The position numbers and the translations under genes are program-made. From contig CAZGMJ010000014.1 of NCBI GenBank assembly GCA_964526785.1, forward strand, positions 1 through 64,000: a stretch of 64,000 nt of DNA, given 5' to 3'. The stretch's first letter is position 1, and each line of letters starts with the position of its first letter. The notes under the pieces are model-generated. The model was not told the origin of the DNA. It was given only the letters and a program-made list of their open reading frames with translations, and made no database searches. This stretch comes from CAZGMJ01 sp964526785. Its GTDB lineage: Bacteria; Planctomycetota; Phycisphaerae; Sedimentisphaerales; Anaerobacaceae. Shown one piece after another: positions 28,081 to 38,050 of this stretch.

Positions 28081-29124
28081 ATGATCGAATTTTCCTGTAC
28101 ATATTGCGGCAGGCGATTTCGCGTGGACGACAAACGATCAGGCAGCCGCGGCCGCTGCCCGAACTGCAAGAGCACGATCATCGTTCCAGAGCCTCGATCG
28201 CAGATCTCTGGCGTGCAGAATCAACAATCCGCTGACATACCAAGCGACGCCGGACCGGGCTATAAGTTGACGTTGCTGGACGTTCAGCAGGAGGCTGAGG
28301 CTCCGCCACGACCGGAAGCCACCGGCGAATCGATAGAGGCATATCCCGATGAATTCCGCGATGCAATGCCGGGTCATGTTCGGCGGGACGACGAACCGCT
28401 GCCTGAGCGGCGTTTTCCATGGCCGGTTGACATACTACTCTATCCCTTGAGCAAATCCGGCCTGACGGTGTTCTTTATAGTAGTGGGCGTCCCGCTTTTT
28501 CTTCGCATTCTCGTTATGTTTTTCGGGGGGATCACGATGGCCTTTCCTCCCGCTTTGGTTCTGCTCGTGCTTATGTGGGCCGCCCTGGTACTGACGGGGA
28601 TTGTGTTGCTGTTTTACGCGGGCTGGTATGTATGCGAGAGCGTGCGCGACAGTGCGCTGGGCGGGATACGCGCTGTTGAAACGGCCGGGGTTGCTCCGGG
28701 TCTGGCCGAACTGCTGGGCCGTACGTTTCGGTTGCTGGTCTGTATGGTCGTGCCGGGATTGCCTGCTCTGTTGTATGGTGGCAACGTTGGCATTGATGTC
28801 GTCTTCTGGTCGCTGCTGGGACTGGGTGTGTTCGTGATGCCGATGGCGGTGCTTGCGATGGAGATGTTCGACTCGATCGTCACCGCGTTGAATCCATTGC
28901 TGTTGCTCGGTTCGATTTGCAGCACGCTCTTCTTTTATCTCGGCCTTCAGATATTATTCGGGCTGTTGTGGGCACCCGTCGTTTTTGCCGTAGTCTCTAT
29001 GCCTTTTAACCGCTTCACCTTCTTCCTTTCGGCCGGCCTGGTCTTTTACACGTTGCTTGTCTGCGCGCACCTCACGGGCAGATTCTATCTGCGCTGTCAT
29101 AAGCAGTTGAACTGGGAGGTGTGA
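28081..29124 (+). CDS. zinc-ribbon multi-pass membrane protein
   Basis: A 347-residue protein that I do not recognise as a named family. Residues 4-30 form a zinc ribbon (FSCTYCGRRF and GRCPNC: two CxxC pairs), similar to the MJ0042-type ribbon common in planctomycetes. Residues 30-115 are polar and probably disordered. The C-terminal two thirds hold about five or six membrane helices (for example FIVVGVPLFLRILVMFFGG and ALVLLVLMWAALVLTGIVLLF). I chose ATG 28081 (GAAGGG ahead). It may regulate or sense at the inner membrane, but nothing shows this directly. Confidence 0.75.
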   Translation: MIEFSCTYCGRRFRVDDKRSGSRGRCPNCKSTIIVPEPRSQISGVQNQQSADIPSDAGPGYKLTLLDVQQEAEAPPRPEATGESIEAYPDEFRDAMPGHVRRDDEPLPERRFPWPVDILLYPLSKSGLTVFFIVVGVPLFLRILVMFFGGITMAFPPALVLLVLMWAALVLTGIVLLFYAGWYVCESVRDSALGGIRAVETAGVAPGLAELLGRTFRLLVCMVVPGLPALLYGGNVGIDVVFWSLLGLGVFVMPMAVLAMEMFDSIVTALNPLLLLGSICSTLFFYLGLQILFGLLWAPVVFAVVSMPFNRFTFFLSAGLVFYTLLVCAHLTGRFYLRCHKQLNWEV

Positions 29125-29201
29125 GAGCGACCAGTCCAGCGGCACAATGCTGCGACGTTGGGGCTGCGGAGTCGCCCAGGCAGTGCACGCCGTCTCAACG
29201 C

Positions 29202-31517
29202 CTATTTCTCTTCGGCAGGCTCGATGATCTCGACGAGGCCCACGTCGATGTACTGTCCGCCGGTGGTCTGCTTACAGTGCACGGCCAGTTGATTCTCGCC
29301 GACCTTCAGAGCTGCTGCCGCCGCCTCACTTAGAGCGACGCGCTGGTAGCTGGTCGTATAGTCTGCGAATTTTCCCGCGAGCACGCCGTTGACATACACC
29401 TGCGCATCTTCGTCATGATGGATGTACAGCAGGGGCTCATTCGGCTCGGCTTCCAGATCAAATGTTCGCCGTATCCAGATATCCGAGCTATCCCATTGGG
29501 TCCGCACGACCGTTCCGGGCGTGTCTTCGGTTCCGAATCCACCCGGACCCTGTTTCCATGCTGAGTCGTCAAAACCCGGTTCCTGCCAGCCGGCCGCAGG
29601 CTCAGTCATGGTATAGCGCCATACTTGCGCCTCCTTCCGGGAGGTCGGTACAAGCGGTTTGATAATGGGTGGGGGCAGGTACAGCTTTTTGTTGGCCATT
29701 GTGACGGCCGCACCGTCCATCTTGATCACCGCCCGGTCGTATGTCATCCATCCGTTGACCTCGATCTCCACGTCGGTCGTCTGCGTGTACACCGCCGCTG
29801 CCAGCCCCTCGCCGACCAGCATGTGCAGTCTGTCAACCAACGCGACGTAGGCGTCGGTTAGTTCGCCGCGATCCTTGTAACTGCGATATCCCCAGTTCTT
29901 CTCACTTTGCCAGGTGTGGCCGGACAATGGCAGACCCAATCCACCAAATTCACCCAGCACTGCGGCCCGGTTCTCTTCGAGCGGAGGCACGGCGGGGCCC
30001 GGATAGCTGTGGATGTCGTGGACGTCGCCGACGCCGCGATCCGTCCAGCCGCTGGCGTTGTTGACAAGCCGGCTGGAATCGTGTTGTTTGACGAGTTCGA
30101 CGATCCGCGGCGTATCGTATTGCCCCCAGCCCTCGTTGAAAGGTACCCACATTACGATGGACGGGTGATTGCGAAACGCCTCGATCATTCTGACCAGTTC
30201 GCGCTCGAACTGCTCGCGTGCATCCTCGCCCTGATTGTTGCCGTTGGGCATATCCTGCCAGACGAGCACCCCGAGTTTGTCGCACCAGTAGTAGAAGCGG
30301 TCGGGCTCGACCTTGACGTGCTTGCGGAGCATGTTGCAGCCGAGGCGTTTTGTGATTTCAATGTCGTACTTGAGGGCTTCGTCGCTGGGCGCCGTGTACA
30401 GACCGTCCGGCCACCATCCCTGATCGAGCGGCCCGTACTGAAAGAGGGGCTCGTTGTTGAGAAACAGGCGGACGATTCCGTCTTCGTCCCTGTCCAGCGC
30501 GATCTTTCGCATGCCGAAGTAGCTGCTCACCTCATCGAGACACCGGCCCCACCTGTCCTTCAGCGTAACCTTCAAATCGTACAGATACGGCGAATCGGGC
30601 GACCACAGTTTCGGCCGCAGTACGCTAAGCGCCAATTGCTCCCCGACGCTGCCGCGTCCCCGCGCTGTCGCATAGGAATCACCGTTGACGCGCGCCTCGA
30701 CCGTGCAGCCTGCCGCCGCATCCGAACATTCCGCCGTGACCAGCACCTTATGCCCGTCTATATCGGGAACGATCGTAAGCGCTTTGATGTATGCTTCGTC
30801 GACCGGCTCGATCCACACCGTCTGCCATATTCCGGTCACGGGCGTGTACCAGATTCCGCCCGGCTTGCGGACCTGCTTGCCTCGGGGCTGCGGGCCGGCA
30901 TTGGTTGGATCCCACACGCTGACGACTATTTCCTGCTCGCCGCTTTGCAGGGCTTTGGTGATATCGAATGAGAACGGATCGTAGCCGCCCTTGTGGGTGC
31001 CGACAAGCCGACCGTTAATCCAGACGCTGGTCTCCCAGTCGACCGCGCCAAAATGCAGTATGATCCGTTTTTGGGGCAGCACCCCGAAGGACGCATTCTC
31101 GCCGCGAATGCGATTCCACGTCGCCGGGACTGTGAATGTGCGTTTGTACCAGAGCCGGTTGTCAGGCCCGACTCGTTTCATCACACCCGACAGGGCCGAT
31201 TCGGCTGCGAAAGGTACGAGAATCTTACCGTCGAATGTCTCGGGCTCGACCGCATCTTTGGGCCGAATCGCCCAGTCCCACAGGCCGTTGAGATTGCGCC
31301 ACTGGCGCCGCACCATCTGTGGACGCGGATACTCCTCGTGTACGTCGGCAGGAGAAACACTCTGGGCCCATCGCGTCATGAGTGGACCGTCGGCGGGCTT
31401 GTATTGGGCCCGGACCATCGGCGATAAAGATATCCAGAAGCAGATTATCGCCAGCGCAACCGGCCGTACCGTGCCGATTGCTCCCAAACTTCTCCGCTCC
31501 TTGCCAGTGCGTTCCAT
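29202..31517 (-). CDS. secreted glycoside hydrolase family 2
   Basis: A 771-residue GH2 enzyme (beta-galactosidase, beta-glucuronidase or related). A signal peptide covers residues 1-37 (ALAIICFWISLSPMVRA). The sugar-binding domain is at about 60-240 (WYKRTFTVP, VDWETSVWINGRLVGTHKGGYDPF), then an immunoglobulin-like domain, then the TIM barrel. The acid/base is Glu462 (FNEGWGQYD) and the nucleophile is Glu523 (VLGEFGGLG). An extra C-terminal domain (about 650-771) resembles another GH2-type sandwich (WIRRTFDLEAEP, VNGVLAGKF). GGGAGG lies 8 bases before the ATG. Substrate is not readable. Confidence 0.92.
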   Translation of the reverse strand: MERTGKERRSLGAIGTVRPVALAIICFWISLSPMVRAQYKPADGPLMTRWAQSVSPADVHEEYPRPQMVRRQWRNLNGLWDWAIRPKDAVEPETFDGKILVPFAAESALSGVMKRVGPDNRLWYKRTFTVPATWNRIRGENASFGVLPQKRIILHFGAVDWETSVWINGRLVGTHKGGYDPFSFDITKALQSGEQEIVVSVWDPTNAGPQPRGKQVRKPGGIWYTPVTGIWQTVWIEPVDEAYIKALTIVPDIDGHKVLVTAECSDAAAGCTVEARVNGDSYATARGRGSVGEQLALSVLRPKLWSPDSPYLYDLKVTLKDRWGRCLDEVSSYFGMRKIALDRDEDGIVRLFLNNEPLFQYGPLDQGWWPDGLYTAPSDEALKYDIEITKRLGCNMLRKHVKVEPDRFYYWCDKLGVLVWQDMPNGNNQGEDAREQFERELVRMIEAFRNHPSIVMWVPFNEGWGQYDTPRIVELVKQHDSSRLVNNASGWTDRGVGDVHDIHSYPGPAVPPLEENRAAVLGEFGGLGLPLSGHTWQSEKNWGYRSYKDRGELTDAYVALVDRLHMLVGEGLAAAVYTQTTDVEIEVNGWMTYDRAVIKMDGAAVTMANKKLYLPPPIIKPLVPTSRKEAQVWRYTMTEPAAGWQEPGFDDSAWKQGPGGFGTEDTPGTVVRTQWDSSDIWIRRTFDLEAEPNEPLLYIHHDEDAQVYVNGVLAGKFADYTTSYQRVALSEAAAAALKVGENQLAVHCKQTTGGQYIDVGLVEIIEPAEEK

Positions 31518-31827
31518 TTTCGCGCCTCCCTTTCCTTGTCATCACGGCGATTCCCCACAAGCCGTCCAAAGCGGGGAAAACCGAGGCTACCCTACTCCGA
31601 ATAAAGCAAACAGAAGCCTAACACTTTTTTAGCCTTTTGCAACAAAAATCGGCCGGCAGAAAAGCCGTTATGCAGCCGTATTCGCCGATTTCGACCCTCT
31701 GGGCGACGTCTGAAGCCTTGCCATGTGACGAACACGCGAATCCGCATGCGCAAAACTTGCCGTCCCTGCACCACAGTTACAGGGCTGGGCGATTGCAAAG
31801 CAGGGGCGTTGCTCGATTGTGAGGCGG
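31518..31827 (-). other. gap between lipoprotein and GH2 genes
   Basis: Both neighbours are on the minus strand. I see no gene. Bases around 31648-31675 hold a weak minus-strand hairpin (CGGC-TTTTCT-GCCG) followed by GCCGATTTTTG, a poor candidate terminator for the lipoprotein gene. Confidence 0.4.
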
Positions 31828-32511
31828 CTATTTGCGAACGCCGCGCAGAACGACGTCGTCGAACTGCCCCGTGTCGTCGAACGAGCCGACTCCGACGCGT
31901 CCGTGCTTGAATCGCTCGTTCTGCGCCCTCATGATGGGTGTGTCCATATTGTCGAAGAAGACCTCGATCGTTCCCGTCTCTACCTCGCGAACCAGCCGCA
32001 CCGTGTGCCATTGCTCGTCCCACTTGGTTCCCTCGGTCCGCGTCTCGGCGATGGAGACCCTCGGCTCGCCGTCCACGATGAAAATCGAGTTGGCGTGGGC
32101 ATCGGACTGATTGGCAATGTGAACGTAGTAGAAATGCGACGGGTCCTGGTGTCCGAAGAACAAACACAAATCGCGATGGCCGTAGTCTTTGGTAGTCGAA
32201 TGCATTTTCAGTTCCAGTACGAAACTGCCGACCTCGACGTCCTCAATCAGATTCATATTGTGCGGCGAACGCACCGGCGGCTTGTAATCGCTGGCCTTGA
32301 ACTGAGAAAGGACCTTGCCCCCGCGTCCTTCTTCGATCCGCCAGGCATCCGGATCGGTCGGTTCCCATGCCGCCATACTGCCGTGCTCGAAATCGTCCTC
32401 GAACACGACAGGCATCTTGCTGCTCATGAGTCCGAGATTGCAGCCGCCGCAGACGAGAACCGCCGTTACCGCCAGCACAACGTAACTTACCGTGGTCTTC
32501 CATGTCTTCAT
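31828..32511 (-). CDS. lipoprotein with LamG/DUF1080-like domain
   Basis: A 227-residue lipoprotein. The signal ends in the lipobox LVCGGC, with Cys24 as lipid anchor. The rest reads like a concanavalin-type jelly roll (DUF1080 / 3-keto-disaccharide hydrolase family): VVFEDDFEHGSMAAWEPTDP, FVLELKMHSTTKDYG, WHTVRLVREVETGTIEVFFD, RVGVGSFDDTGQFDDVVL. Such domains bind or cleave sugars. AAGGAG precedes the ATG. It sits between ispD and the secreted GH2 gene on the same strand. Confidence 0.85.
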   Translation of the reverse strand: MKTWKTTVSYVVLAVTAVLVCGGCNLGLMSSKMPVVFEDDFEHGSMAAWEPTDPDAWRIEEGRGGKVLSQFKASDYKPPVRSPHNMNLIEDVEVGSFVLELKMHSTTKDYGHRDLCLFFGHQDPSHFYYVHIANQSDAHANSIFIVDGEPRVSIAETRTEGTKWDEQWHTVRLVREVETGTIEVFFDNMDTPIMRAQNERFKHGRVGVGSFDDTGQFDDVVLRGVRK

Positions 32512-32563
32512 TTCTCTTCTCCTTCTTGAATCGAATCTCTTTGTTCATTGGCAAGTCGCCGGA

Positions 32564-33304
32564 CTACCACTGAGCTTCGATGAACGGACCCCGGTAGTCA
32601 TCCGCCCTGGGTTTCGGACGCGACTTGATGATGGCTTCGGCGATCGGTATATCGCTGGGCCGCGTGATCTTGATGTTGGACGAGTCGGTCTCGACGATGG
32701 AGACCTTCTCACCCAGCGCCTCGACCAGTTGCGCATCATCGCTGATCGCGCTTTGATCGAGGCTGGACAAATTAGCATAAGCCTTTCTGAGCAGCGCGGC
32801 ATCGAAAATCTGCGGCGTCTGCGCTTCGTACAGGTTGTTTCGATCGACCGTTTCGACAATGGTATGCTCTTCGGCCTTTTTGATCGTTGCGGTCACGGGA
32901 GCGGCGGGTATGGCCGCCCCGGTCTCGCTCGCCTTGTCGATCACTCTGCCGATCATCTCATCGGTCACGCAGCATCTGCACGCATCGTGCACGGCCACCA
33001 GGTCGATCCCATCTTCCACGAGTTCCAGTCCCTTATTGCTCGTCTCGAATCGCTCCTTGCCTCCGAAGAAGGTCTTGACCCCGAAGAACTTCAGATTGGG
33101 TCCCCACTTGACGGAAACCAGCTCTTCATCGTCTTCCGCGATGCCGAGCAGTATCTGCTTGACGTCCTCGCGATTCGAGAAGAGCTCGACGCTTCGCAGG
33201 AAGACGGCTCTGCCGCCCACATTGACGTATTGCTTCTTTCGCTTTCCGCCGAACCGTGTGCCCGGCCCCGCACAACAAATAATGACTGCAACGCTTTTTG
33301 CCAT
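32564..33304 (-). CDS. ispD: 2-C-methyl-D-erythritol 4-phosphate cytidylyltransferase
   Basis: A 246-residue enzyme of the non-mevalonate isoprenoid pathway; it joins CTP and MEP. The N-terminal nucleotide loop is GPGTRFGGKRKKQY. The block VHDACRCCV at residues 105-113 keeps the catalytic Asp107 and Arg110, but has C in place of the usual A-R-P text (VHDAARPCV). The end carries about 20 extra residues (PKPRADDYRGPFIEAQW). I chose ATG 33304, where homology starts, over an upstream in-frame start. dxr of the same pathway lies at the right end of the window. Confidence 0.88.
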   Translation of the reverse strand: MAKSVAVIICCAGPGTRFGGKRKKQYVNVGGRAVFLRSVELFSNREDVKQILLGIAEDDEELVSVKWGPNLKFFGVKTFFGGKERFETSNKGLELVEDGIDLVAVHDACRCCVTDEMIGRVIDKASETGAAIPAAPVTATIKKAEEHTIVETVDRNNLYEAQTPQIFDAALLRKAYANLSSLDQSAISDDAQLVEALGEKVSIVETDSSNIKITRPSDIPIAEAIIKSRPKPRADDYRGPFIEAQW

Positions 33305-33350
33305 ATTGCGGCTGTCTCCGTTTACCTGATTATCGTGATACATCCCCGGG

Positions 33351-33893
33351 CTAATACTCGATGCCCCGTCTGGCCGCCAATCCATCCTCAAAAGGATGTT
33401 TTATCATTTTCATTTCCGTCACCAAATTCGCCATCGCCAGCAATTCCTGCGTTGCTCCCCGCCCGGTCATGACGATCTCCACTCGCTCGTCGCGCCTCTG
33501 GCAAATGCTGCGAATGTCCTCCAAGGCAGCCAGCGATTGTGAAAGGCAGTATACGATCTCATCCAGAATGATCACATCGTAGAATCGCTTCTCGGCCGTC
33601 TGGGCGATTCGTTCCAGGACTTCTCTGATCTGCGTTTGCGTCTCGGTCCGCGCTTGCGGATCGTCGGGCGATGTCGCCATATCCCACTGCACATCCAGCA
33701 CTTCCAGGCGAATTCGGACGGCTCCCAGTTGCAGGGCGAATCGTTCGCCGATATCCAGCGATGAGGGCTTGAGGAACTGATAGATCAGCACCTTGTTGCC
33801 CTGGCCGGCTGCACGCAGCGCCTGGCCGAACGCGGCGGTCGTTTTGCCCTTGCCATCGCCCGTATACACTTGAACCAGTCCTTTATCCAGCAT
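33351..33893 (-). CDS. cobO: corrinoid adenosyltransferase (CobO/CobA type)
   Basis: A 180-residue ATP:corrinoid adenosyltransferase that makes adenosylcobalamin. Walker A is GDGKGKTT at residues 12-19, near the N-terminus as is typical. IYQFLKPSS, ILDEIVYCLS, and MTGRGA complete the family pattern; the C-terminus ends KMIKHPFEDGLAARRGIEY, also typical. ispD begins 46 bases downstream on the same strand. The enzyme shows the cell uses B12, which fits the corrinoid methyltransferase domain of the fusion at the window start. No cobalamin riboswitch is visible upstream. Confidence 0.93.
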   Translation of the reverse strand: MLDKGLVQVYTGDGKGKTTAAFGQALRAAGQGNKVLIYQFLKPSSLDIGERFALQLGAVRIRLEVLDVQWDMATSPDDPQARTETQTQIREVLERIAQTAEKRFYDVIILDEIVYCLSQSLAALEDIRSICQRRDERVEIVMTGRGATQELLAMANLVTEMKMIKHPFEDGLAARRGIEY

Positions 33894-34099
33894 GACGCCA
33901 TCTTACGTTCAAAACCGGTGTCTGCAAACCAAAAACGCTGTTCCCACGCCGTAGCGTCACAGCGATTGGCTGCATGCGCGATACGGAAGGTCTCCATCAG
34001 GCACCGATCTGCGGATACGACTGGCCAGTAGCCGGCAAAAGCCATAGAATATCGATACGCCGATCAACGAAATATGCAGCCAAGCCAAGGAGGCCGACG

Positions 34100-35770
34100 A
34101 TGCAGGCACTTCCAAAGTTGCTCGTCATATTACTGGTGATTTGTTCTTGTGCGTCCTGCCGTTCACAGGCGCGAATTGGCTCATGGGGCGATCAGGGCGA
34201 CGGCACATACCGCAACCCGATACTCAACGCCGATTTCCCGGACTCCGACATTGTCGAGCACGATGGCATTTACTACATGATTTCGTCCAAGCAGCACATG
34301 TCACCCGGCATGGTGATTCTCCAATCGCGGGATATGGTCAACTGGAGCATACTCGGGCACGTGTACGACCGTCTGTCATGGGATCAGAAATATGATCCTG
34401 GCCGCATGGACGGCTATCGCTTTGGCGTATGGGCGGGAGATCTGGCGTACCATGAAGGCCGCTGGTATTGCTACATGATCGATACGACGAACGGACTCTA
34501 CATGACCAGCGCCCCGGATATCGGCGGGCCCTGGGACGAGCCGGTCTGTATGCTGGCGAAGCAGCGCTGGACAGACCCGGCGGTTTTCTGGGACGAGGAA
34601 GCCCATCAGGCATATCTTGTCTGCAACTTCGGGCGCGACCCAACGGGCGAGAAGCCGGGCAATCAGACACGTCTGTTTCGAATGAGTTGGGACGGAAAGC
34701 GTCTGCTCGACGAGGGAAAAGCGATCTATCACGCCCCCGGAGCCGAAGCGGCCAAGATCATGAAGATTGGCGGGCGCTGGTTCATTCTTATGGCCGAGTG
34801 GCGGGACAACGACCGCAAACAGATTGCGCTGCGATCGCGCACCGGCAGTGTCTACGGGCCGTACGAACGCCGGGTGCTGATGGAGAAGGGCAACGGCGTG
34901 CATCGCAGCGTGTGCCAGGGTTCACTGCTTGAGGCTCCTGACGGCTCATGGTGGTTCGTCCATCAACTCGTGCAGGCGCGAAGCCGTCGCAAAGGAGACC
35001 TCGCCGGGCCGACAACTCGGGAGTCCTTCGAGGGGCGTTCGCAGTGGCTCGAACCGGTGGTCTGGAAGGACGGCTGGCCGATCATGGGCGAGGACATCGA
35101 CAGCGACGGGATTGGGGAACCCGTATGGAAGGGGGTCAAGCCCGTCAACGGCCATCCGATCAGAGGGGCGCAAACAGATGACAGTTTCGCGTCGATGTCG
35201 CTGGGCGCGCAGTGGGAGTGGAATCACAATCCGCGTAATGACCGCTGGTCGCTGACAGAGCGGCCGGGGTGGCTGCGGCTGAAGGCGTCGGTGCCGGTCG
35301 GTGATGGAGGCTTCTGGGGGGCGTGCAATACTCTCAGTCAGCGCTTGATGGGAACGGGCCGGGGCGAAGCCGAAGCGAAGTTCGATCTGTCTGCAATGAA
35401 GCCGCACCAGCGAGCGGGCTTTGTGCGTTTCAGCGGCACGCATCATCTGCTGGGCGTCTGTGTAGCCGGGAATGGAGCCAGGCGATTGTTCTTCAGTGCC
35501 AACGGAAGAGTTGAAGACGGCCCCGCCATTAAGACCGATACCCTATGGATTCGGACAATCAACGATGGCGATGAGGCACAGTTCTTTTATAGTACAGATG
35601 GCAAAGCTTTCAGTCCGTTTGGTTCGCAGTTCAAGCTGACTTTCGGGCGCTGGTCGGGCGACCGGCTTGGTTTCTTTTGCTGGAATGATCGGGAACCGGC
35701 GGGATGGCTCGATATCGACTGGTTCAAGTATGATTACGACGGTCCAAAGGCGGCAGACAACGGGCTGTGA
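34100..35770 (+). CDS. secreted glycoside hydrolase family 43
   Basis: A 556-residue GH43 enzyme (beta-xylosidase / alpha-L-arabinofuranosidase). A signal segment (LLVILLVICSCASC) precedes the five-bladed propeller. Catalytic candidates are the Asp in NADFPDSDIV, the Asp in RWTDPAVFW and the Glu in QGSLLEAPDG. A C-terminal beta-sandwich of about 190 residues (WEWNHNPRNDRWSL to DWFKYDY) matches the xylosidase C-terminal concanavalin-like domain. I chose ATG 34100 because AAGGAGG is 6 bases ahead. It is followed by the PL2-like gene 51 bases downstream. Confidence 0.92.
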   Translation: MQALPKLLVILLVICSCASCRSQARIGSWGDQGDGTYRNPILNADFPDSDIVEHDGIYYMISSKQHMSPGMVILQSRDMVNWSILGHVYDRLSWDQKYDPGRMDGYRFGVWAGDLAYHEGRWYCYMIDTTNGLYMTSAPDIGGPWDEPVCMLAKQRWTDPAVFWDEEAHQAYLVCNFGRDPTGEKPGNQTRLFRMSWDGKRLLDEGKAIYHAPGAEAAKIMKIGGRWFILMAEWRDNDRKQIALRSRTGSVYGPYERRVLMEKGNGVHRSVCQGSLLEAPDGSWWFVHQLVQARSRRKGDLAGPTTRESFEGRSQWLEPVVWKDGWPIMGEDIDSDGIGEPVWKGVKPVNGHPIRGAQTDDSFASMSLGAQWEWNHNPRNDRWSLTERPGWLRLKASVPVGDGGFWGACNTLSQRLMGTGRGEAEAKFDLSAMKPHQRAGFVRFSGTHHLLGVCVAGNGARRLFFSANGRVEDGPAIKTDTLWIRTINDGDEAQFFYSTDGKAFSPFGSQFKLTFGRWSGDRLGFFCWNDREPAGWLDIDWFKYDYDGPKAADNGL

Positions 35771-35821
35771 TCGACTAACCGACTATCATCGTTGCGTTCC
35801 GCATGGAAGGAGTTCGACTTT

Positions 35822-37492
35822 ATGTTGCACCGACGCTGTTTCACACATTCTCTGACGCTTGCGATCTGTGTTCTCATTCCCGCCTGGCAAATGCAGGGTG
35901 CTGACGCGGGGCGCTATATTGAGGCCGTACGTGCTTTCGCCGAGACCACGCTCGAGCACGGCCGCGACACATATGGGCCGAAGGAAACGCCGCTGTTCGT
36001 TGACGGACTTCACGCCGAGACACTGGAACCGGTCCGCTGGCAGTGCAGAGGCGAGACCTGGGTCCTGTGCAATTTTGCCAGCCAACAGCCGTTGTTGCGA
36101 GTCCTCGACGGCCTGACCGCATTGACCGGAGAAAGCAAATACCGCAAAGCCGCGGAAGAGGCCACTGCCTACGCTCTGAGAGAGCTGACAGCCCCCAGCG
36201 GTCTTCTATACTGGGGCGGGCACCTCGCATGGGATCTGCAGGCCGACAAGCCTGTGGGCCAATATGCCGACGTGCACGAATTGAAAGGACATCAGCCCTA
36301 TTACCGTCTCATGTGGCGTGTCGATCCGCAGGGCACGCGTAAGCTCACCGAAGCAATCTGGGCGGGCCACATTCTCGACTGGTCGCTGCTGGACTACAAT
36401 CGCCACGCGAGCGTCAAGCGGGACCGCCGGGCCCGGTGGGACCACAATTTCGCACAAGACAAAGAGATTCCGTTTGCCATCGAGGGAAGCAATCTTTCAT
36501 TCGTCAACGTTACGCCGCCACTGATGCACACTGGTGTCATGCTTGCCATTCTGGGCCGCAACGCCGACGCGCTGAGGTGGACCGAACGTCTGGCGCTGCG
36601 ATGGCAGCAGGCCCGAGATCCCGTCACCGGTCTTTCGGGCGGCCAACTCAGCTATCGCAGGCACGATCGCGCACAGGACGCCCTGGGCCACGTGCACCCC
36701 GGAATCAACGAGGCGAAAATCGTCGCGTCGTACCATCAGAGTTGTCGTTACCATCATCTGCCGCTAGCCCAAATGCAGGCGGCCGGTGCACTGATCGAAG
36801 CAGGCGGACAGTTCGCCGAGACGGGCCGCCGGTTTCTTCAATGGGCGTCGGACGACCTGAGGACCTACGGCGAACACTGCTACGATTCCGAAAGCGGCAA
36901 CTTCATCGCCATGATGACTGATGGGACGCCCCTGCGGTGGCGCGAGGCTCGAAGCGACTATTACGTCCCAAGTTCATTCGCACCGCGCAGGCCCGATGGC
37001 TCACTGCTTTGGGGCTATGCGCTGGCCTGGCGGCTGACCCGCGACAGCGACCACTGGAACATGACGCGCGCCCTGGCGCGACATCTCCATCTTGGCGATC
37101 TCGGTGACAGCAACGGGCAGGGGCAATCCCCGGACTTCGCAACACAGTCTCGTGACTGGCGGGCGGCGTACGCATTGCTGGAACTGTATCGGGTCACCGG
37201 CGACGACGCGATCCTCCGTCTGGCTTGCCGAATCGGTGACAACTGCATCGCAATCCAGAAGCCAACAGGTCTGTTTCCCCGGTCTCGGCGCAACTGGGCG
37301 CGCACCGGCGACGAGATGCCGCTGATGCTCATGCACCTGGCCGGCGCCATCGCCGGCAAGCAGCAGATGCTGCCGGCCCCGATATTCGACAGCCGCTTCT
37401 TTCACTGCGAGTACCACGGCCCACTGGACGAGGATCAGAGGAAACGGGCGGATAAGCGGACCTATGACCACCTGGTCTTCTATGGGGACTGA
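35822..37492 (+). CDS. secreted PL2-like pectate lyase (alpha/alpha barrel)
   Basis: A 556-residue exported protein (signal LALRICVLIPA-type segment, seen as LTLAICVLIPAWQMQG). TPLFVDGLHAETLEPVRW, LLYWGGHLAWDL, HELKGHQPYYRLMW and GLSGGQLSYRR look like the periplasmic pectate lyase family 2 fold (alpha/alpha barrel; PL2 family), which cleaves polygalacturonate with Mn2+ or other metals. The assignment rests on memory of the family text, so a more general alpha/alpha-barrel glycan enzyme is possible. I chose ATG 35822 with AAGGAG 9 bases ahead. It may be cotranscribed with the GH43 gene. Confidence 0.65.
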   Translation: MLHRRCFTHSLTLAICVLIPAWQMQGADAGRYIEAVRAFAETTLEHGRDTYGPKETPLFVDGLHAETLEPVRWQCRGETWVLCNFASQQPLLRVLDGLTALTGESKYRKAAEEATAYALRELTAPSGLLYWGGHLAWDLQADKPVGQYADVHELKGHQPYYRLMWRVDPQGTRKLTEAIWAGHILDWSLLDYNRHASVKRDRRARWDHNFAQDKEIPFAIEGSNLSFVNVTPPLMHTGVMLAILGRNADALRWTERLALRWQQARDPVTGLSGGQLSYRRHDRAQDALGHVHPGINEAKIVASYHQSCRYHHLPLAQMQAAGALIEAGGQFAETGRRFLQWASDDLRTYGEHCYDSESGNFIAMMTDGTPLRWREARSDYYVPSSFAPRRPDGSLLWGYALAWRLTRDSDHWNMTRALARHLHLGDLGDSNGQGQSPDFATQSRDWRAAYALLELYRVTGDDAILRLACRIGDNCIAIQKPTGLFPRSRRNWARTGDEMPLMLMHLAGAIAGKQQMLPAPIFDSRFFHCEYHGPLDEDQRKRADKRTYDHLVFYGD

Positions 37493-38050
37493 CCGCGGCA
37501 GGGCGAGGGAGAATGCGTAGAATCCGCAAACCAAAGTAAATAAGAGGAGACAGGCCATATCCTGCGCAGTAGTTGTGGCCAGTTTGGTGTTTCTGCGATC
37601 ATCCATCATTGAGCGGCCCAAACAGACGCATACGTTGCAAAGCGGCGGCCGGCAGACCTGCGGATTCAATATTGTGCCTATTTCCCCGATCTGTCGCCCG
37701 CTGTTCCGTCTACCCGTCGGTGTCGCTCGTCGGCCTGAAAATCGCCATATCGAGCATGTATCATTTGCCGCTTTGCAGGGCTCGGAAAATTTGTCGAAAA
37801 AGTGCTTGCTGCATAGAAGTCTTTATAGTATAGTGAGTTGCAGTGCTCGAACGTCGCGGCCTGAACGTTGATTGACGTCGGGCTAAGATGCCGATGAGGT
37901 CGCTGCATCCAGAGAGCGGCGTCCGTATTTGAGATTTCAAGAGGTGTGATGGGCTGTGGGATGGTAGTCGATTGCGCATTTGGCCAGGCCTGGATATGTG
38001 TTAAGCGGAATTCAATTTCGCCACTGCCCTTTGGTAGAGTGAGGTAGCCT
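37493..38050. other. 558-base non-coding region
   Basis: No protein gene is supported. It contains a promoter-like sequence at 37806-37834 that would start transcription about 210 bases before the HU gene. The region could hold an untranslated leader or a small RNA. A minus-strand frame with a hydrophobic segment (37500-37610) lacks a ribosome-binding site and runs into the lyase gene. Confidence 0.5.
37806..37834 (+). promoter_or_regulatory. candidate promoter in the non-coding region
   Basis: The -35 is TTGCTG (37806-37811), the spacer is 17 bases and the -10 is TATAGT (37829-37834). It lies about 210 bases before the HU gene. Confidence 0.3.

Noticed and set aside
33894..34099. Cobalamin riboswitch upstream of cobO
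   Set aside because: No B12-box sequence is visible on the minus strand.
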